A stretch of 64,000 bases of DNA, taken from assembly GCF_030052815.1 (NCBI RefSeq), contig NC_079493.1:59873191-59937190 (forward strand), in the 5' to 3' direction. The position numbers and the translations under genes are program-made. The notes under the pieces were generated by a model, which was not told the DNA's origin, did no database searches, and was given only the letters and a program-made list of their open reading frames with translations. The DNA is from Hevea brasiliensis (lineage: Eukaryota; Streptophyta; Magnoliopsida; Malpighiales; Euphorbiaceae). Positions 36,802 through 48,900 of this stretch are shown piece by piece (positions within the stretch are counted from its first letter, which is position 1; each line of letters begins with the position of its first letter).

Positions 36802-39800
36802 TCAAGTTGATTCATGTATGTTACACATGCCCAACTTACAAACTAGAGTATGAAATATTTTGCTATTCAAACGTTTAGTAAACACATTAGCCACTTGTTC
36901 TTTGGAAGTCACATAAGAGACACTTAAAGACCCATTAGCTATTTTCTCTTTTATAAAGTATCGATCAATCTCTAAATGTTTATTCCAATCATGTTGAACT
37001 AGGTTATGAACTATGCTGATAACAGCTTTGTTGTCGCAAAATAAGGACAAATTGTTTATTTCTAATAATTGCATTTCCTCCATCAATTTCCGCAACCACA
37101 ATAGCTCACATATATCTTATGCCATGGCTTTATATTTTGCCTCTGCATTAGATCTTGTTGTTACATTCTGCTTCTTGCTTCTCCAAGTGACTAAATTGCC
37201 ACCAACAAAACTATAATAACATGATGTCGATCGCCTATCATCAAGAGATCCAGTCCCATCTACATTTATAAAAGCTTTTATCTGGAGATGGCCATGCTTT
37301 GAAAAAAGAAATCCCTTTGCAGGTGCAGATTTTAAATACCGCAAAATACGAAAGAAAGCTTCTAAGTGAGATTTTCAAAGATCATGCATATACTAGCTCA
37401 CCAAGCTCATAGCATAAGCTATGTCTGGTCTAGTATGAGAGAGAAATCAATCTACCAACTTATCTCTAATATCTTCCTATGACAACTGCCTCCCTAATTC
37501 CAGCTTGTGATTAGCTTCAATAGGAGATTATGCCGATTTACAGCCTAATATGTTTGTCTCATCTAAGAGGTCTAATATGTACTTTCTTGGAGAAATAAAA
37601 ATCCCTCTGTCTGAATTGGTAACTTCTATTCCAAGTAAGTATCTTAATCTACCCAAGTCTTTAATCTCAAATTCTTGAGCCAATCGCTCCTTTAGATGAG
37701 CAATCTCTTCTTTATCATCTCCTATCACCACTATATCAATATAAACAATGAGCAAGGTGATCTTACCTCTACGGTGTTTCAAGAATAGGGTATGATCAGC
37801 ATTGCTTTGATAAAACCCAAAGGAAATCATGCCCTTACTAAATCTATCAAAACATGCTCTTGGTGACTGCTGCAAGCCATATAGTGCCTTTTTCAATCTA
37901 CAGGCTTTCCCTTTGTTCTTCTCACTCTCAAATCCTAGAGGGATCTCCATATATACTTCTTTCAAATCTTCATGCAAAAAAACATTCTTCACATCAAACT
38001 ACTATAGGTCTCATTCAAGGTTTCAGCGCATGATAGCAAGATCCTGATTGCATTCATTTTAGCAACAGGTGCAAAAGTCTATTGATAATCAACCCAGAGG
38101 AAGAGTAATAAGATCTCATATCTCATTTTTTACCAAAACCTTCATCTCTTCTACCATAGCTGCCTTCCAATTTGGATCAAGGTATGCTTCTTTCCAATCC
38201 TGTGGGATAGAAACAGAAAAAACAGACAAGACAAAAGCTCTATAGGAAGGAGAAAAAGAATCATAGGAAACAAACTTGGATATAAAATGTTTAGTGCAAA
38301 TCCTACTCCTTTTCTGAGAGCAACGCGTATATCTAGATCATCAACAGAAGTGTTAGGAGTGTCAAAAGAAGGAGACTCACCACAAAATTCTCCAGGCTCA
38401 AAACGTTCAGGAGCTGAATCTAGAGGTTCTAACTGATTATTCATATCATGCTCAATGAATATATCTGTCTTATTCCGACGAGTGCAAGTTCTTACAATCT
38501 ATTCAATCTCCCTTTGGTTTGAGGCTGGGGTTGAGGAATTGATGGTGATGGTTGGTTCTTATTCTCATCCTCAATGCTATGATTGGTTTCAAAATACATC
38601 TCCCCCTGAAGAGGCAAAATAGAAGCCTCTTCCTTATTATGCTCCCTCTGAAGAGGTGGCTGAAAATAAGATTCATATTACTTAAAAGTAACATCCATAC
38701 TTACAAAATATTCCCTAGAAGGAGGATGATAACACTTATAACCCTTTTGAGTGCTAGAATAACCCACAAACATACTATAGGTCTCATTCAAGGTTTCAGC
38801 ACATGATAGCAAGATCCTGATTGCATTCATTTTAGCAACAGGTGCAAAAGTCTATTGATAATCAACCCAGAGGAAGAGTAATAAGATCTCATATCTCATT
38901 TTTTGCCAAAACCTTCATCTCTTCTACCATAGCTGCCTTCCAATTTGGATCAAGGTATGCTTCTTTCCAATCCTGTGGGATAGAAACAAAAAAAACAGAC
39001 AAGACAAAAGCTCTATAGGAAGGAGAAAAAGAATCATAGGAAACAAACTTGGATATAAAATGTTTAGTGCAAATCCTACTCCTTTTCTGAGAGCAACGCG
39101 TATATCTAGATCATCAATAGAAGTATTAGGAGTGTCAAAAGAAGGAGACTCACCACATAATTCTCCAGGCTCAAAACGTTCAGGAGCTGAATCCAGAGGT
39201 TCTAACTGATTATTCATATCATGCTCAATGGATATATTTGTCTTATTCCGACGAGTGCAAGTTCTTAAATCCAATCTATTCAATCTCCCTTTGGTTTGAG
39301 GCTGGGGTTGAGGAATTGATGGTGATGGTTGGTTCTTATTCTCATCCTCAATGCTATGATTGGTTTCAAAATACATCTCCCCCTGAAGAGGCAAAATAGA
39401 AGCCTCTTCCTTATCATGCTCCCTCTGAAGAGGTGGTTGAAAATAAGATTCATATTACTTAAAAGTAACATCCATACTTACAAAATATTCCCTAGAAGGA
39501 GGATGATAACACTTATAACCCTTTTGAGTGCTAGAATAACCCACAAACACATTTTTTAGCCCTAAGTTCTAGTTTCCCAACATTTGATCGATGAACAAAG
39601 CAAACATACTCAAAAACCTTTGGAGGAATAATATATTAATTCGTACCCTAAAAACTTCCAAAGTACTCTTAAAGTTTAGTATGTGAAGGGGCATTCGATT
39701 ATAAGATATGCTGCAGTAAGAATAGCATCCCCCAATATGATGTGTGAAGGTTCATTGTAAACATGAGTGATCGAGCCGCTTCAAGTAAATGACTATTTTT

Positions 39801-41693
39801 CCTTTCAGATACTCTATTTTGTACACTTGTATTCACACAACTAGTTTAATGTAGGATTCCATGAGACTCTAAATAAGACTGAAAGACTTTGTTCATATAC
39901 TCTATCCCATTGTCAGTTTTTAAAATTTTGAACTGTGCATTAAATTGAGTGCAAATCATCTTACGAAATTGCTAAAAATAAGAAAAAACTTTATATTTAG
40001 ATTTCATCAAATAAACCCAATTCAATCTAGTGCAATAGTCAACAAAAGTGACAAACCATCTATAACCAGATAAAAAGGTTATTTGAGCAGGACCCCATAC
40101 ATCATAAAAAGAATCAAAGTTTTATTATTTATTGAAGGATAAGAATTCGTGTGTTTGGCAAGTTCACAAGCACCACAAACTAAAACTAATTTGCATTGTT
40201 CAAACAAAATAGGATATAACCTTTCCAAGGTTGAAAAAGAAAGATGTCCTATTCTCTTATGCCTTGAATGATCTCCTGATTAGCTCTTATTGAATTTCCT
40301 ACCAAAGCTTTGGGGTTTGAGAAACTATTACTGTCATCCAGCAAATACAAGTCATCTTGCAATCTACCATTGTCAATCATTCTCCTTGTTTTCAATTCCT
40401 CAAACACATAATGGGTAGGAAAAAATTCAACTTTGCAATTAAAAGCTTCAGTAATAGAGCTAACAGATAAGAGATTAATAGGAAAACTGGACACATGCAA
40501 AACTGAAACAAGATTAATAGTAGGAGTGCACTCAACAGAACCTGTTCCAAAGATATTAACAAAGGATCTGTCCACTATGTGGACTTTTTCTTTTCTTGAA
40601 CATGGAGAATAGGTTGTAAATTTATTTGAAAAACCTGTCATGTGCTTGTTTGCTCCGGAATCTATAACCCAAAGAGACTTTTCAAGATTAGTAAGAAAAT
40701 TTTACCTGATTTAACAAAATTAGAAGAGTCAACTGCGGCAGTTTTAGATTCCAGCTATGACAGCAAACGGCTCAGGGACTGTTCCAGTGGTGGTAGTAGG
40801 AGTATTGTTTTTAGAAAAATCCAATGTCCCCTAAACATTTGTTTGTGCATGTGCTGAGCTCATCCGTTTACCTCCACGCCCTTTTGATGGGTGACTATGT
40901 AGCTTCCAACAATGTTCCTTAGAACGCCTTGATTTTCCACAGTAATCATAGTGTGAATGATACTTATCTGATGAACCATGTGATTGTTCTTGAGAGGAAA
41001 CAACTACTAACCCTGCCTTGTTAGTAGGTAAAGATTGGATCATGACACTTCTCCTGTTTTCCTCCTGCTGTACATATGAATAAGTTTGCCTTAGGGAAGG
41101 CATGGGATCCTTACCAAGCACTTGGACCCAAATCTGATCATACTCTATGTTTAATCCGGCAAGAAAGTCATAGATCTATTTTTTCTCAATTAATTTTTGG
41201 AATTTAACAGCATCAGTAGTACAAGTTGCTTGAAAGCCTTGGTAATAGTCTAGTTCCTGCCACAAACCACTTAATTCAACAAAGTATTGAGCAATGGTCA
41301 TCTCACCTTATTTTATGTTATGAACCTTGTTCCGTATCTCATAGATCTGTGCATCATTGCCCATTTGAAAATAAGTTTGGGATGCAACATTCCAAATAGC
41401 CACAGCATTATCCAAAAGCAAATATTCATGGGCTATTTGTGGTTACATTGAATTAATTAGCTAAGACATCACTAGGGAATTCTATGATTCCCACTGGCTA
41501 CAAGTAGAACCACTCGCTTTTGTCTCCAATGATATATCCATGTAGCCCTCTAACCTTAATAAACAGTGAACAAAATCTCGACCATGCAAGATAATTAGTA
41601 CCATCAAGCTTTACGGGGGCTAATTTGTAACGAGGGGTTATCACTCATAGGAATCATCTTTGTTTCAGTAAATTCACTTTTTCCATTAGCCAT
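36802..41693 (-). pseudogene. Ty1/copia Gag-Pol polyprotein, degraded
   Basis: On the - strand, Gag starts MANGKSEFTETKMIPMSDN at 41693 and includes LDGTNYLAWSR. A zinc-knuckle remnant (YCGKSRRSKEHCWKLH, about 40935) has lost its first Cys and its His position is Arg. The protease/pre-integrase part is at 40641-40249 (LHVSSFPINLLSVSSITEAF). RT is at 37992-37528 (RLKKALYGLQQSPRACF). Its catalytic box reads YIDIVVIG instead of YVDDM, so one catalytic Asp is lost. RNase H is at 37344-36802 (RSNAEAKYKAMA; HLEIDRYFIKEKI). Several stops and frameshifts and a 0.77-kb internal duplication make it non-functional. Confidence 0.85.
38001..39550 (-). repeat. Tandem duplication of about 775 bp inside the copia pol
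   Basis: Unit 1 is 38001-38773 and unit 2 is 38774 to about 39550. They differ by a handful of substitutions and a five-base indel near 38495/39270. The duplicated part is the integrase-RT linker (for example LEPLDSAPERFEPGE). Confidence 0.9.
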
Positions 41694-42116
41694 ATTAAAG
41701 AATCAAGCCAAAAAAAAGGAAACGTGGTAGCAAAAAAATCAAAGTAGCAGCAGTAAAGAGGAAAAAGTAAACCCAAGAATCAAAAGTGCAAACCAAGGTG
41801 GGAAACCAACTGGACATAGGCGCAAAGACCTAGGGAGATTGTCGAGCAAGAAATCGGCCAGAAAAAACCCCCAAAGATAGCAACACGCGCCAGAGCATGG
41901 GATCGATGTTGGAACTTACGGCGACGCATGTGACCACACGCAACATCGGACAGTGAAGATTTTTTCAGGAACAAGCCGATCGACAGGCTCTTTTTCCTCC
42001 GTCAGGAGTGGTGTAGTACAACTCCTTGGTGGCTGGTGCCTATAATTTTATCTTAGCAACCCTAATACTATTTGTAAGAAACACACGCCAAAATTAATGG
42101 CAAAGCTCTGATACCA

Positions 42117-42321
42117 TGTTGAGAAGGAAAAGAGTTTTTTATTTCAATGTGTATTTGCCTTGTATACTCTTCCTATTTATATACAATCCTAAATACAAAA
42201 GAAGAAAATACCAATAAGAAAGGAAAGACGAAATACAATACAATAGAATCCCTTTAATTTAGGGATTTACGATCTACAATCCCTTTAATTTAGAGATTTA
42301 CAATCTAGTAGGATTCCAACA
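42117..42321 (-). repeat. LTR of the copia element (upstream copy)
   Basis: 205 bp with the same ends as 36619-36794, plus a duplicated 31-bp piece containing AATCCCTTTAATTTAG. Confidence 0.92.
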
Positions 42322-43412
42322 TTTCCTAAGGCCACCTCCAAAACCTCCCCACATAATCCCAAGAAAGCTTTGAAAATCTATTTCTCCTTCACCATCGACA
42401 GTATTTCTACTTCCCTCTTCGCCAATATCTCAGTTCCCTTTCACCAAACGATACGCCTCTCAACAACAGTACCAACTTACTGTCAATAGGATGCCGAAAG
42501 TCATGGTAGAGTGGCAACCAACGAAGATCATCAATGCCCAATTCATCCAAATGGAGCTTCCATTGTTTTCTATGATAGATTTTCTCAATCAAATACAATG
42601 ATATTGAGGGATTTGTTTCTCCAGAGCAAGGTATGAGAGATTTATTCCTTCCAATTTTATTGGTGATACAGAGTGAATCGACATCATTCTAGAAACCAAA
42701 GTGGCATGTAATTTCAGCCTCTTGCATTATATAAAACAGTAAAGCTATTTAAATCATTTCTATTATTTTTACTCCATTTTGTGATATATGAGTAGTATAG
42801 TGGTTGAGTCTCAAATAATACTCCTGCTTTTAGTTCAAGACCTATTTTATATATATATATTAATTGGTCCAGTGGCTAAAAAAATATCAATTTTATGCAC
42901 ATATTCCTTAGATTTGGCTCACATTAAAAGTGATTATTGGGTTTTTAAACACATGTAGAAATTTCAGATGTGACATGAAATGTGTTTGTGCTCAACCTGC
43001 GTATACAAATATTTTTACAAGTGTCTACAAGCTAGGGAATGTTCATTCTCAAACACGCTTTTTCACCACTTAAGGGTTTGAATCATCAAGTGAATTAAGA
43101 GAGCCAGCTAATGTGAATTTCACTTATGGGATTTTAGGCCAAAGTAAAGGGCGACCAAAGCAATAAGGGAATAAAGATGTTGCCAATATTGTTTTTTTGT
43201 TGCAACAGAATGAGGCACATCGAATTGCCTTTAATAGATGAGAAAGTGAGTGGGGCCACTGCTGGAAAGGACACAAATGTTGGGATGAACTAGATTGATC
43301 TTCCCGATGAGAAAGGGGTGAATGTGCTAGATAGACCATGACTTGAATTACCCCTTTTGTGTCTACAATATATATAGCCTTGAGGACAAGGCTATTTTTG
43401 AGGGGGTGGTAT
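42322..43412. other. Internal remnant of the composite element right of the copia
   Basis: Only broken frames are present (for example a 63-codon - strand ORF at 42407-42598). A pol-end-like stretch with a polypurine-type tract lies at 43340-43412. No domain was recognised. Confidence 0.35.
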
Positions 43413-43562
43413 TGATAAGGAGTGAAATAGAGCCTGGAAAATCCTAGAGAATTCTAGGGTAATTTGTAACAGAATGATGAGGTGTTGGGAGTATGTGATG
43501 ACATCTGGATGAGAGGGTAAAGAAGTGTATAAATAGGAGATGGCATCTGCTAGCAGGCATGT
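43413..43562 (+). repeat. Right LTR of the composite element, truncated
   Basis: It begins TGATAAGGAGTGAAATAGAG and follows the left LTR up to GCTAGCAGGCATG, after which similarity stops. Confidence 0.5.
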
Positions 43563-45037
43563 TTTGTGCGAAGCGTCAGAATGCGAAAATGCAGTGTAGA
43601 AGGTGCCAGAAGATAATAGGGCCTGTGTTATGAGTTACACAGCTCGTCTTATAAGTTACACGGCCCGTGTTCCTTAAGAAACAAAATTACACGGCCCGTG
43701 TAATGTTTTGTGCCCTAGAAACTTCAAAAATTCAAGCGGCGGTGAGTTACATGGGGCAACACCGTGTAAACCAAAGCAATTACATGACCCTTGCAATTCT
43801 CAGTGACAGAAAATCAAACCCAACCTCTCACGATTCCTGACTATTCCTGATGGTTTTCTAAGGCCTCTAGTACTCTAAAACAAGTGCTTTTCACCAAATA
43901 TAAATACTATAATTCAGGGTTTCATGAAGGATTGACTTTTTACATTCAAGAGAGCACTTTATCCTTGAGAAAAGGCAAGAGAAAAGATGAGATCTACAAG
44001 ATTGCTAGAAGAGATTTTCAAGTGAAGTTCCAAAGTCCAAAGCTACAATTCTACATCTGGGTTCTTTTATTCTATTTTATTTTCATATCTTTCTCATTTT
44101 ATAAACTTTATTCAAGTGTGAACCCCTAACTCTGGAATGTTTTAATTAGTTGATATTCAAGTTTAGTTAGTTATTGTAGATTTTATTTCATTTAATTTAA
44201 ATTTACTTACAATTTTTCTACAATTCAATCGTCCAGATAATTGAAATTGTTGTGTAGTTTGGTACTCAACATGGTTCTCGTGAAAACGATACTCACTCAT
44301 CACTTTATTACTTGTTAATGATCCATGCACTTGCAGGATTTTGCACAACAATTTGATTTATTAAAGATACTTGGCATTAGCATGATTATGAAAGGGAATT
44401 TTAATCTCAAGCCAAGTTTCACAAGCTGTCATGCTTTTCCCAAGTTTAAGAATACATTTCAAAACTTTAAAAGAAAAAGTTGCATGAATCCTAAAGATAA
44501 TTCTATGTCAACTTGCTGCCAGAAAGAATAAGCAGCATGGGGATGGATTTGGGGAAAGATTTGACCTACAACATCAACAATAAAGGGAAAAGGACAAGAA
44601 AACCATCGACATGATAAACAACTTTGTGACAGTGTAGAATATTTGTAAACAAGGTCTTCCAAAACAAGAAACTAGGAAATTCTAGGGCTTCTAGGATATC
44701 ATTTCTAATATTATTAATATCAAAAACTAGTGAGAGGTTGTGTTTGGAGCTAAAAGAGAAGAAAAGGAAGAAGAGGAAGATGTGAAAGAGGAACTTGGGT
44801 TATTTTGATGCTTGATTCTAGAGACATATTTGTGACTCTAGAGAGAAAGGAAGGAGATCAATTGGTAATAAAGGTCGAAAATAAAGGTTGTGTTTAAGGA
44901 GGACTGATGTGAAGCCATAGAGTAGAATCCACATATGCATTGATGAAAAGAAAGCAGTCAAATAGAAAAAGAGGGGCAAAAAATTAGGCAGAAATGGGAT
45001 TTCAAATGAGAGGAAATTTAGATATCAGTTGCCAACT
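43563..45037. other. Unassigned retroelement-like sequence
   Basis: Copies of ACACGGCCCGTGT and related words (about 43640-43770) recall the CACGGCCGTG motifs of some gypsy LTRs. An 81-codon + strand ORF at 43884-44129 and others nearby show no domain. No gene is supported. Confidence 0.3.
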
Positions 45038-45047
45038 TTGATACCAT

Positions 45048-45240
45048 TGAAAAGAGTGATTTCCGATCATTAATTCAACTTTGATACCATTGAAAAGAGT
45101 GATTTCCGATCATTAATTAGGGTTATCACTCGGATATATTTATAAGAAAGTACTCTTAAGTATTACAAGAAGTCATTTGTAGAGCCACAATCATACTATA
45201 ACTATACATCTACACAGGCTGCCTAGTACAATTACTAACA
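45048..45240 (-). repeat. Copia-type LTR fragment with duplicated primer-site junction
   Basis: Read on the - strand, it starts TGTTAGTAATTGTACTAGG and ends TCTTTTCA, followed by ATGGTATCAAAG, the initiator-Met primer site. The junction plus about 43 bp of LTR is present twice (45036-45078 and 45079-45121). Confidence 0.55.
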
Positions 45241-45244
45241 TGTT

Positions 45245-45700
45245 CTATCCCATATGCTCATTTTCCTCAACTCAACTCAACTAAGCCTTTATCCCAAAAA
45301 TTTAGGATCGGCTATATGAATTCGCTTTCTCCATTCTAAATTGGGTTAAATCCTCAAAAATTTATAATGCTTCTAGGTCATGTTGCACTACTCTCCTCCA
45401 AGTCAATTTAGGTCTACCCTTTTTTTTCTATCCTCTAACCCAATGTGCTCTACTTGTCTAACTGGAGCCTCTGTATGTTTACGCTTCACATGACCAAACC
45501 ACCTCAATCTCCCTTCTCTCAACTTATCTTCAATTGGCACCACTCCTACCTTTTCTCTAATACTCTCATTACAGACTTTATCTAGTCTAGTATGGCCATT
45601 CATCCACCTTAACATTCTCATCTCTGCAACTCTTATCTTAGACGCATACGACTTCTTCAGTGCTCAACACTCACTATCATATAACATAGCCGGTCGTATA
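45245..45700 (-). mobile_element. 3' end of an RTE-type LINE
   Basis: The - strand frame at 45621-45403 reads NGHTRLDKVCNESIREKVG and EGRLRWFGHVKRKHTEAPV, the conserved C-terminal end of plant RTE LINE ORFs. The element ends in TTGAGTTGAGTTGAG near 45260, the typical short-repeat tail of RTE elements. It is 5' truncated. Confidence 0.8.
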
Positions 45701-45996
45701 CTCATATAACACTCACTACCATATGCTCATTTTCTACTCTCAAAAAAACCCATACATACATGCATATATATATATACAATCATTTTCCATTTATTACACA
45801 TCGTACCTTATCAACCAAGAAAAATCAAAACACAAGTAATTAAAAGTTGCATCATCTAATATTGTTAATACCAGAAAACATTTCCTCGTGATAGTTTTAT
45901 AGTTGATGGTTTAGTGGAAAAAAAAAAATTGAGTACGAAGCAAGCCAAATCAAGACATAAGAATTAATTTGTAAGTTAGCTTTTATCATTGGCTAC

Positions 45997-48900
45997 TCAC
46001 TCTCCACCATGCTCCAAAACTTCCACAGCCCAATCCATAGAATAAAGACACATTTTCTTCACCTGTTTCAAAAAACCAAATTTGGAACAAGTCAACTAAT
46101 TACTAAAACAAGATAACTGAAATGACAAAAAAAAAAAAAACTATGCAAAAATATTTGGACTTAGGTTACAAGCATTATGGTGCCATAAGCAGAACATTCC
46201 ACATATGATGTTGGATGGCACAGTTGAGACGAAACTAAACAAGAAAAGGGTGCAGAATGTGGCTATGCAACAATAAAAATTCAAAGGATCCTAGTGGTCC
46301 AATCTAACAGTTTGGTTTTACTATGATATTTATTATACTTTTTTTTTTTTTGTTCATATGTTATGGATAGTGTTTTAATTAACGAAATGAAAATCTACAA
46401 AGATCCATTCCTTTGTGTCAAGGAATTCTTTGAATGAGTAGATTGTGTTCAGTTAGCTTGAAATTGCTTTCTTATCATAATTATCAGTTTTGTAATTTTT
46501 GTATCACAATTGGTTAGCATCAAATTAATTTCTTATTGTAATTATCTCTTTTCTTTTCTTTCTTTATAGTCAAATTTAAATATACTTTTTTATTATTGCT
46601 TTTTTTAATTAAAACCTGAATTTAGTATAAAGATTAAAAAAAAAAAAAAGCAAAACAGCAAGTCAACCAAGAGTTACCAAAGCTCTTCTTGTTTATGGGA
46701 TTAAAATGATAATTTGGGATCTTCTTGTTTGACTAATGGCAATTTGAGAGTATTTTTGGACAGGACTGATAAATAAATGGTTTCAAAACATAGCAATGGT
46801 CTATTTCGTAATATTACTTGAGTTATTAAGAAAAGCAATGTTTTAAATATATTTTTTAGAAACCATTAAAATTTGATTTTAATAAATTTGAAAAGTTTTA
46901 GCTATAAGAATTTCAAAACATCAATTTCAAACTACATTTTTCAACATCTAAAAGGGTATTTTCCCAAAAAAGCAATTTCTCCCTCAATCCCAACAAAAAC
47001 AACAGCTAAGCCTTAATCCCAAGCAGTATCTAAACTGTTTCAAATTAAAGAAGTGGGGACTAAACAATAATTATGAACATAGTTACTAGATTAGCTCACC
47101 CCCATGGGTTCCACGATCTAGGTCACACATTCCAATTCGTAGAATGTTTGCATCCAAATCACTAAGAGATGTAATCTGGGTCACAAAAAGAGGGGTTTCA
47201 AAGAAGTAGAACAAGAATGAAAGAAACAATGAGCAAGAGTAGCATCTAAGCATAGGAACTAGGAAGAGAAGAAGAAGAAAACACGAGAGGAGAAGAAAAT
47301 GGTACTCTTGATTTTCTTTTTTATTTTTAACCATTAGACGGTTAGGTAAGAGATGTTTGACTAATTGACTTATTAAATGAGAGTTTCTACGAAATATAAA
47401 CTTTAATAATTACTAATTATTTTTTTAATCATTTAAAATTGTATTATTTTTAACAATTAATAATAATAACAATAAATGGCTTTTAAATATTTAATTATAT
47501 GTATGCTGAAAACTTATCATTTAATTAATCAATTAATTATATTAAATCAATATTTCTAATTTTGATATAAATATATCATGCTAAATAAAATTAAAAAATA
47601 AATTGTGCCACATAAAAATAATTCATGTACCAAATAAATATAACTTGCATACCATGAACCAAATTAGCGTACCAAGTATATCCCTACGTACCATATATTT
47701 AATTAACTGGCGTATCATGTTCCCATACCACGATCCAAGGGGTACCGCATTCCAAGTAACTATGATCATGATCAAACCTCTAGGGTCATTTTGTAAAGGT
47801 AATAGATAAAAATTAATTTTCTTGACAACTTTTTGCTTCTCATTTGAAATAAAAATTCATACTTTTATGAACTAGTTTGCTTATTATTATTTCTGTTCAT
47901 AGAAAATCAAAATCTGTTAGAAAGGATCTTCATGAAAGCAAGACAAAAAGTTGAATTTCTATACAAGTCTGCAAATTATTTGCAATGCAGTTAGAATTTC
48001 TCTTGTATATTTGACTAAAGAAGTCCTTTGTGAGACTAAGATTTGAAAGACAGGCCATTGGCATTGTTCAGGACAGCTAAGATTTGAAAGACGGGCCAAT
48101 GGCATTGTTCAGGACAGCTATTCACATTAGAGTCCAGTTTCAGCATCAAATCTTATTCAGTCCGACTACAATACCAATTAAAACTTAAATTTCTCATAAT
48201 ACAAAGAGATTAGAATTTAAGCCATACATGCCCTCTGCTGATCACTGACTAACCGTACAATCAGTATTTCAAAGCTATACTACAAACTATGGAAATAAAA
48301 TAACAGCTACACTACCAAATAATGGAAGTACAAGAACTTCTCTTTTCCACTGTGACGCTAGATGAAGAAAAAAAAACTGCATACTAGACCAAAGAGATTA
48401 CTAGACTGAAGCACATATGAGAGAGGAAAGTGACTGCTATGATAACCATTGTTTGGTATATTGATAGTATAAGTATTGTTCATGGTCGGTTCCAGTCATG
48501 GTGTGACTGCATAATCAGTCATCTCTCCTTTTTTTGTCTTCTTTTTTGTTTGTGTTCTGTTTTTTCTCGAGGAAGAAAAAAAGAATTTAGCTACTAATTA
48601 AAAACCTAGAACAACGAACTAGCTAACTGGAATACGAGAGGATGTTCTCCTTTTGGGATTCTGTTGCAGGTGACAAGCCAAGAGGGGTCACCAAACTTGG
48701 GCGACGTCACTAGGAGGAGATCCGGTATGAGGCAGTGACCGGAAAAGGCTCCACACATTGGCACGTGGAAGAAGGGCAGGAACTTTGAAAAGGCATGTGT
48801 ACTTCACAAGCGCTGCTTCTGATGGCATGGTTTTGGCAAGGCAGTTGCGGACAGCTGTTGTACTTCCCGGGATGGGAGGTGAGACTTAACAACCAACATA

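Larger units (their letters stand above)
36619..42321 (-). mobile_element. Complete Ty1/copia retrotransposon, 5.7 kb, TSD TTTCC
   Basis: LTRs lie at 36619-36794 and 42117-42321 and have TGTTGAGAAGG...ATTCCAACA ends. Both outer flanks are TTTCC (36614-36618 and 42322-42326). The primer-binding site, on the - strand TGGTATCAGAGC, is at 42102-42113 next to the right LTR. The polypurine tract is CAACTTGAGGGAGATTG next to the left LTR. Gene order on the - strand is gag, protease/pre-integrase, (integrase lost or degraded), RT, RNase H. The right LTR holds a 31-bp tandem duplication around 42251-42312, which explains its extra length. Confidence 0.92.
35277..43562 (+). mobile_element. Composite LTR retroelement interrupted by a nested copia
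   Basis: A left LTR (35277-35707, TG...CA) is related to a truncated right LTR (43413-43562). Both have ATAGAGCCTGGAAAATCC-like starts and GGATGAGAGGGTAAAGAAG. Just before the right LTR, CTTGAGGACAAGGC and a G-rich tract resemble the end of a gypsy pol and its polypurine tract. The internal region (35708-36618 and 42322-43412) has only relic ORFs. Confidence 0.55.

Noticed and set aside
43640..43770. Repeated ACACGGCCCGTGT words as a protein-binding array or CRISPR-like repeat
   Set aside because: Spacing is irregular, there are few copies, and similar words are common in plant gypsy LTRs.
47086..47334. 82-codon - strand ORF in intron 11
   Set aside because: It is a low-complexity hydrophobic translation of AT/TTC-rich DNA with no domain.
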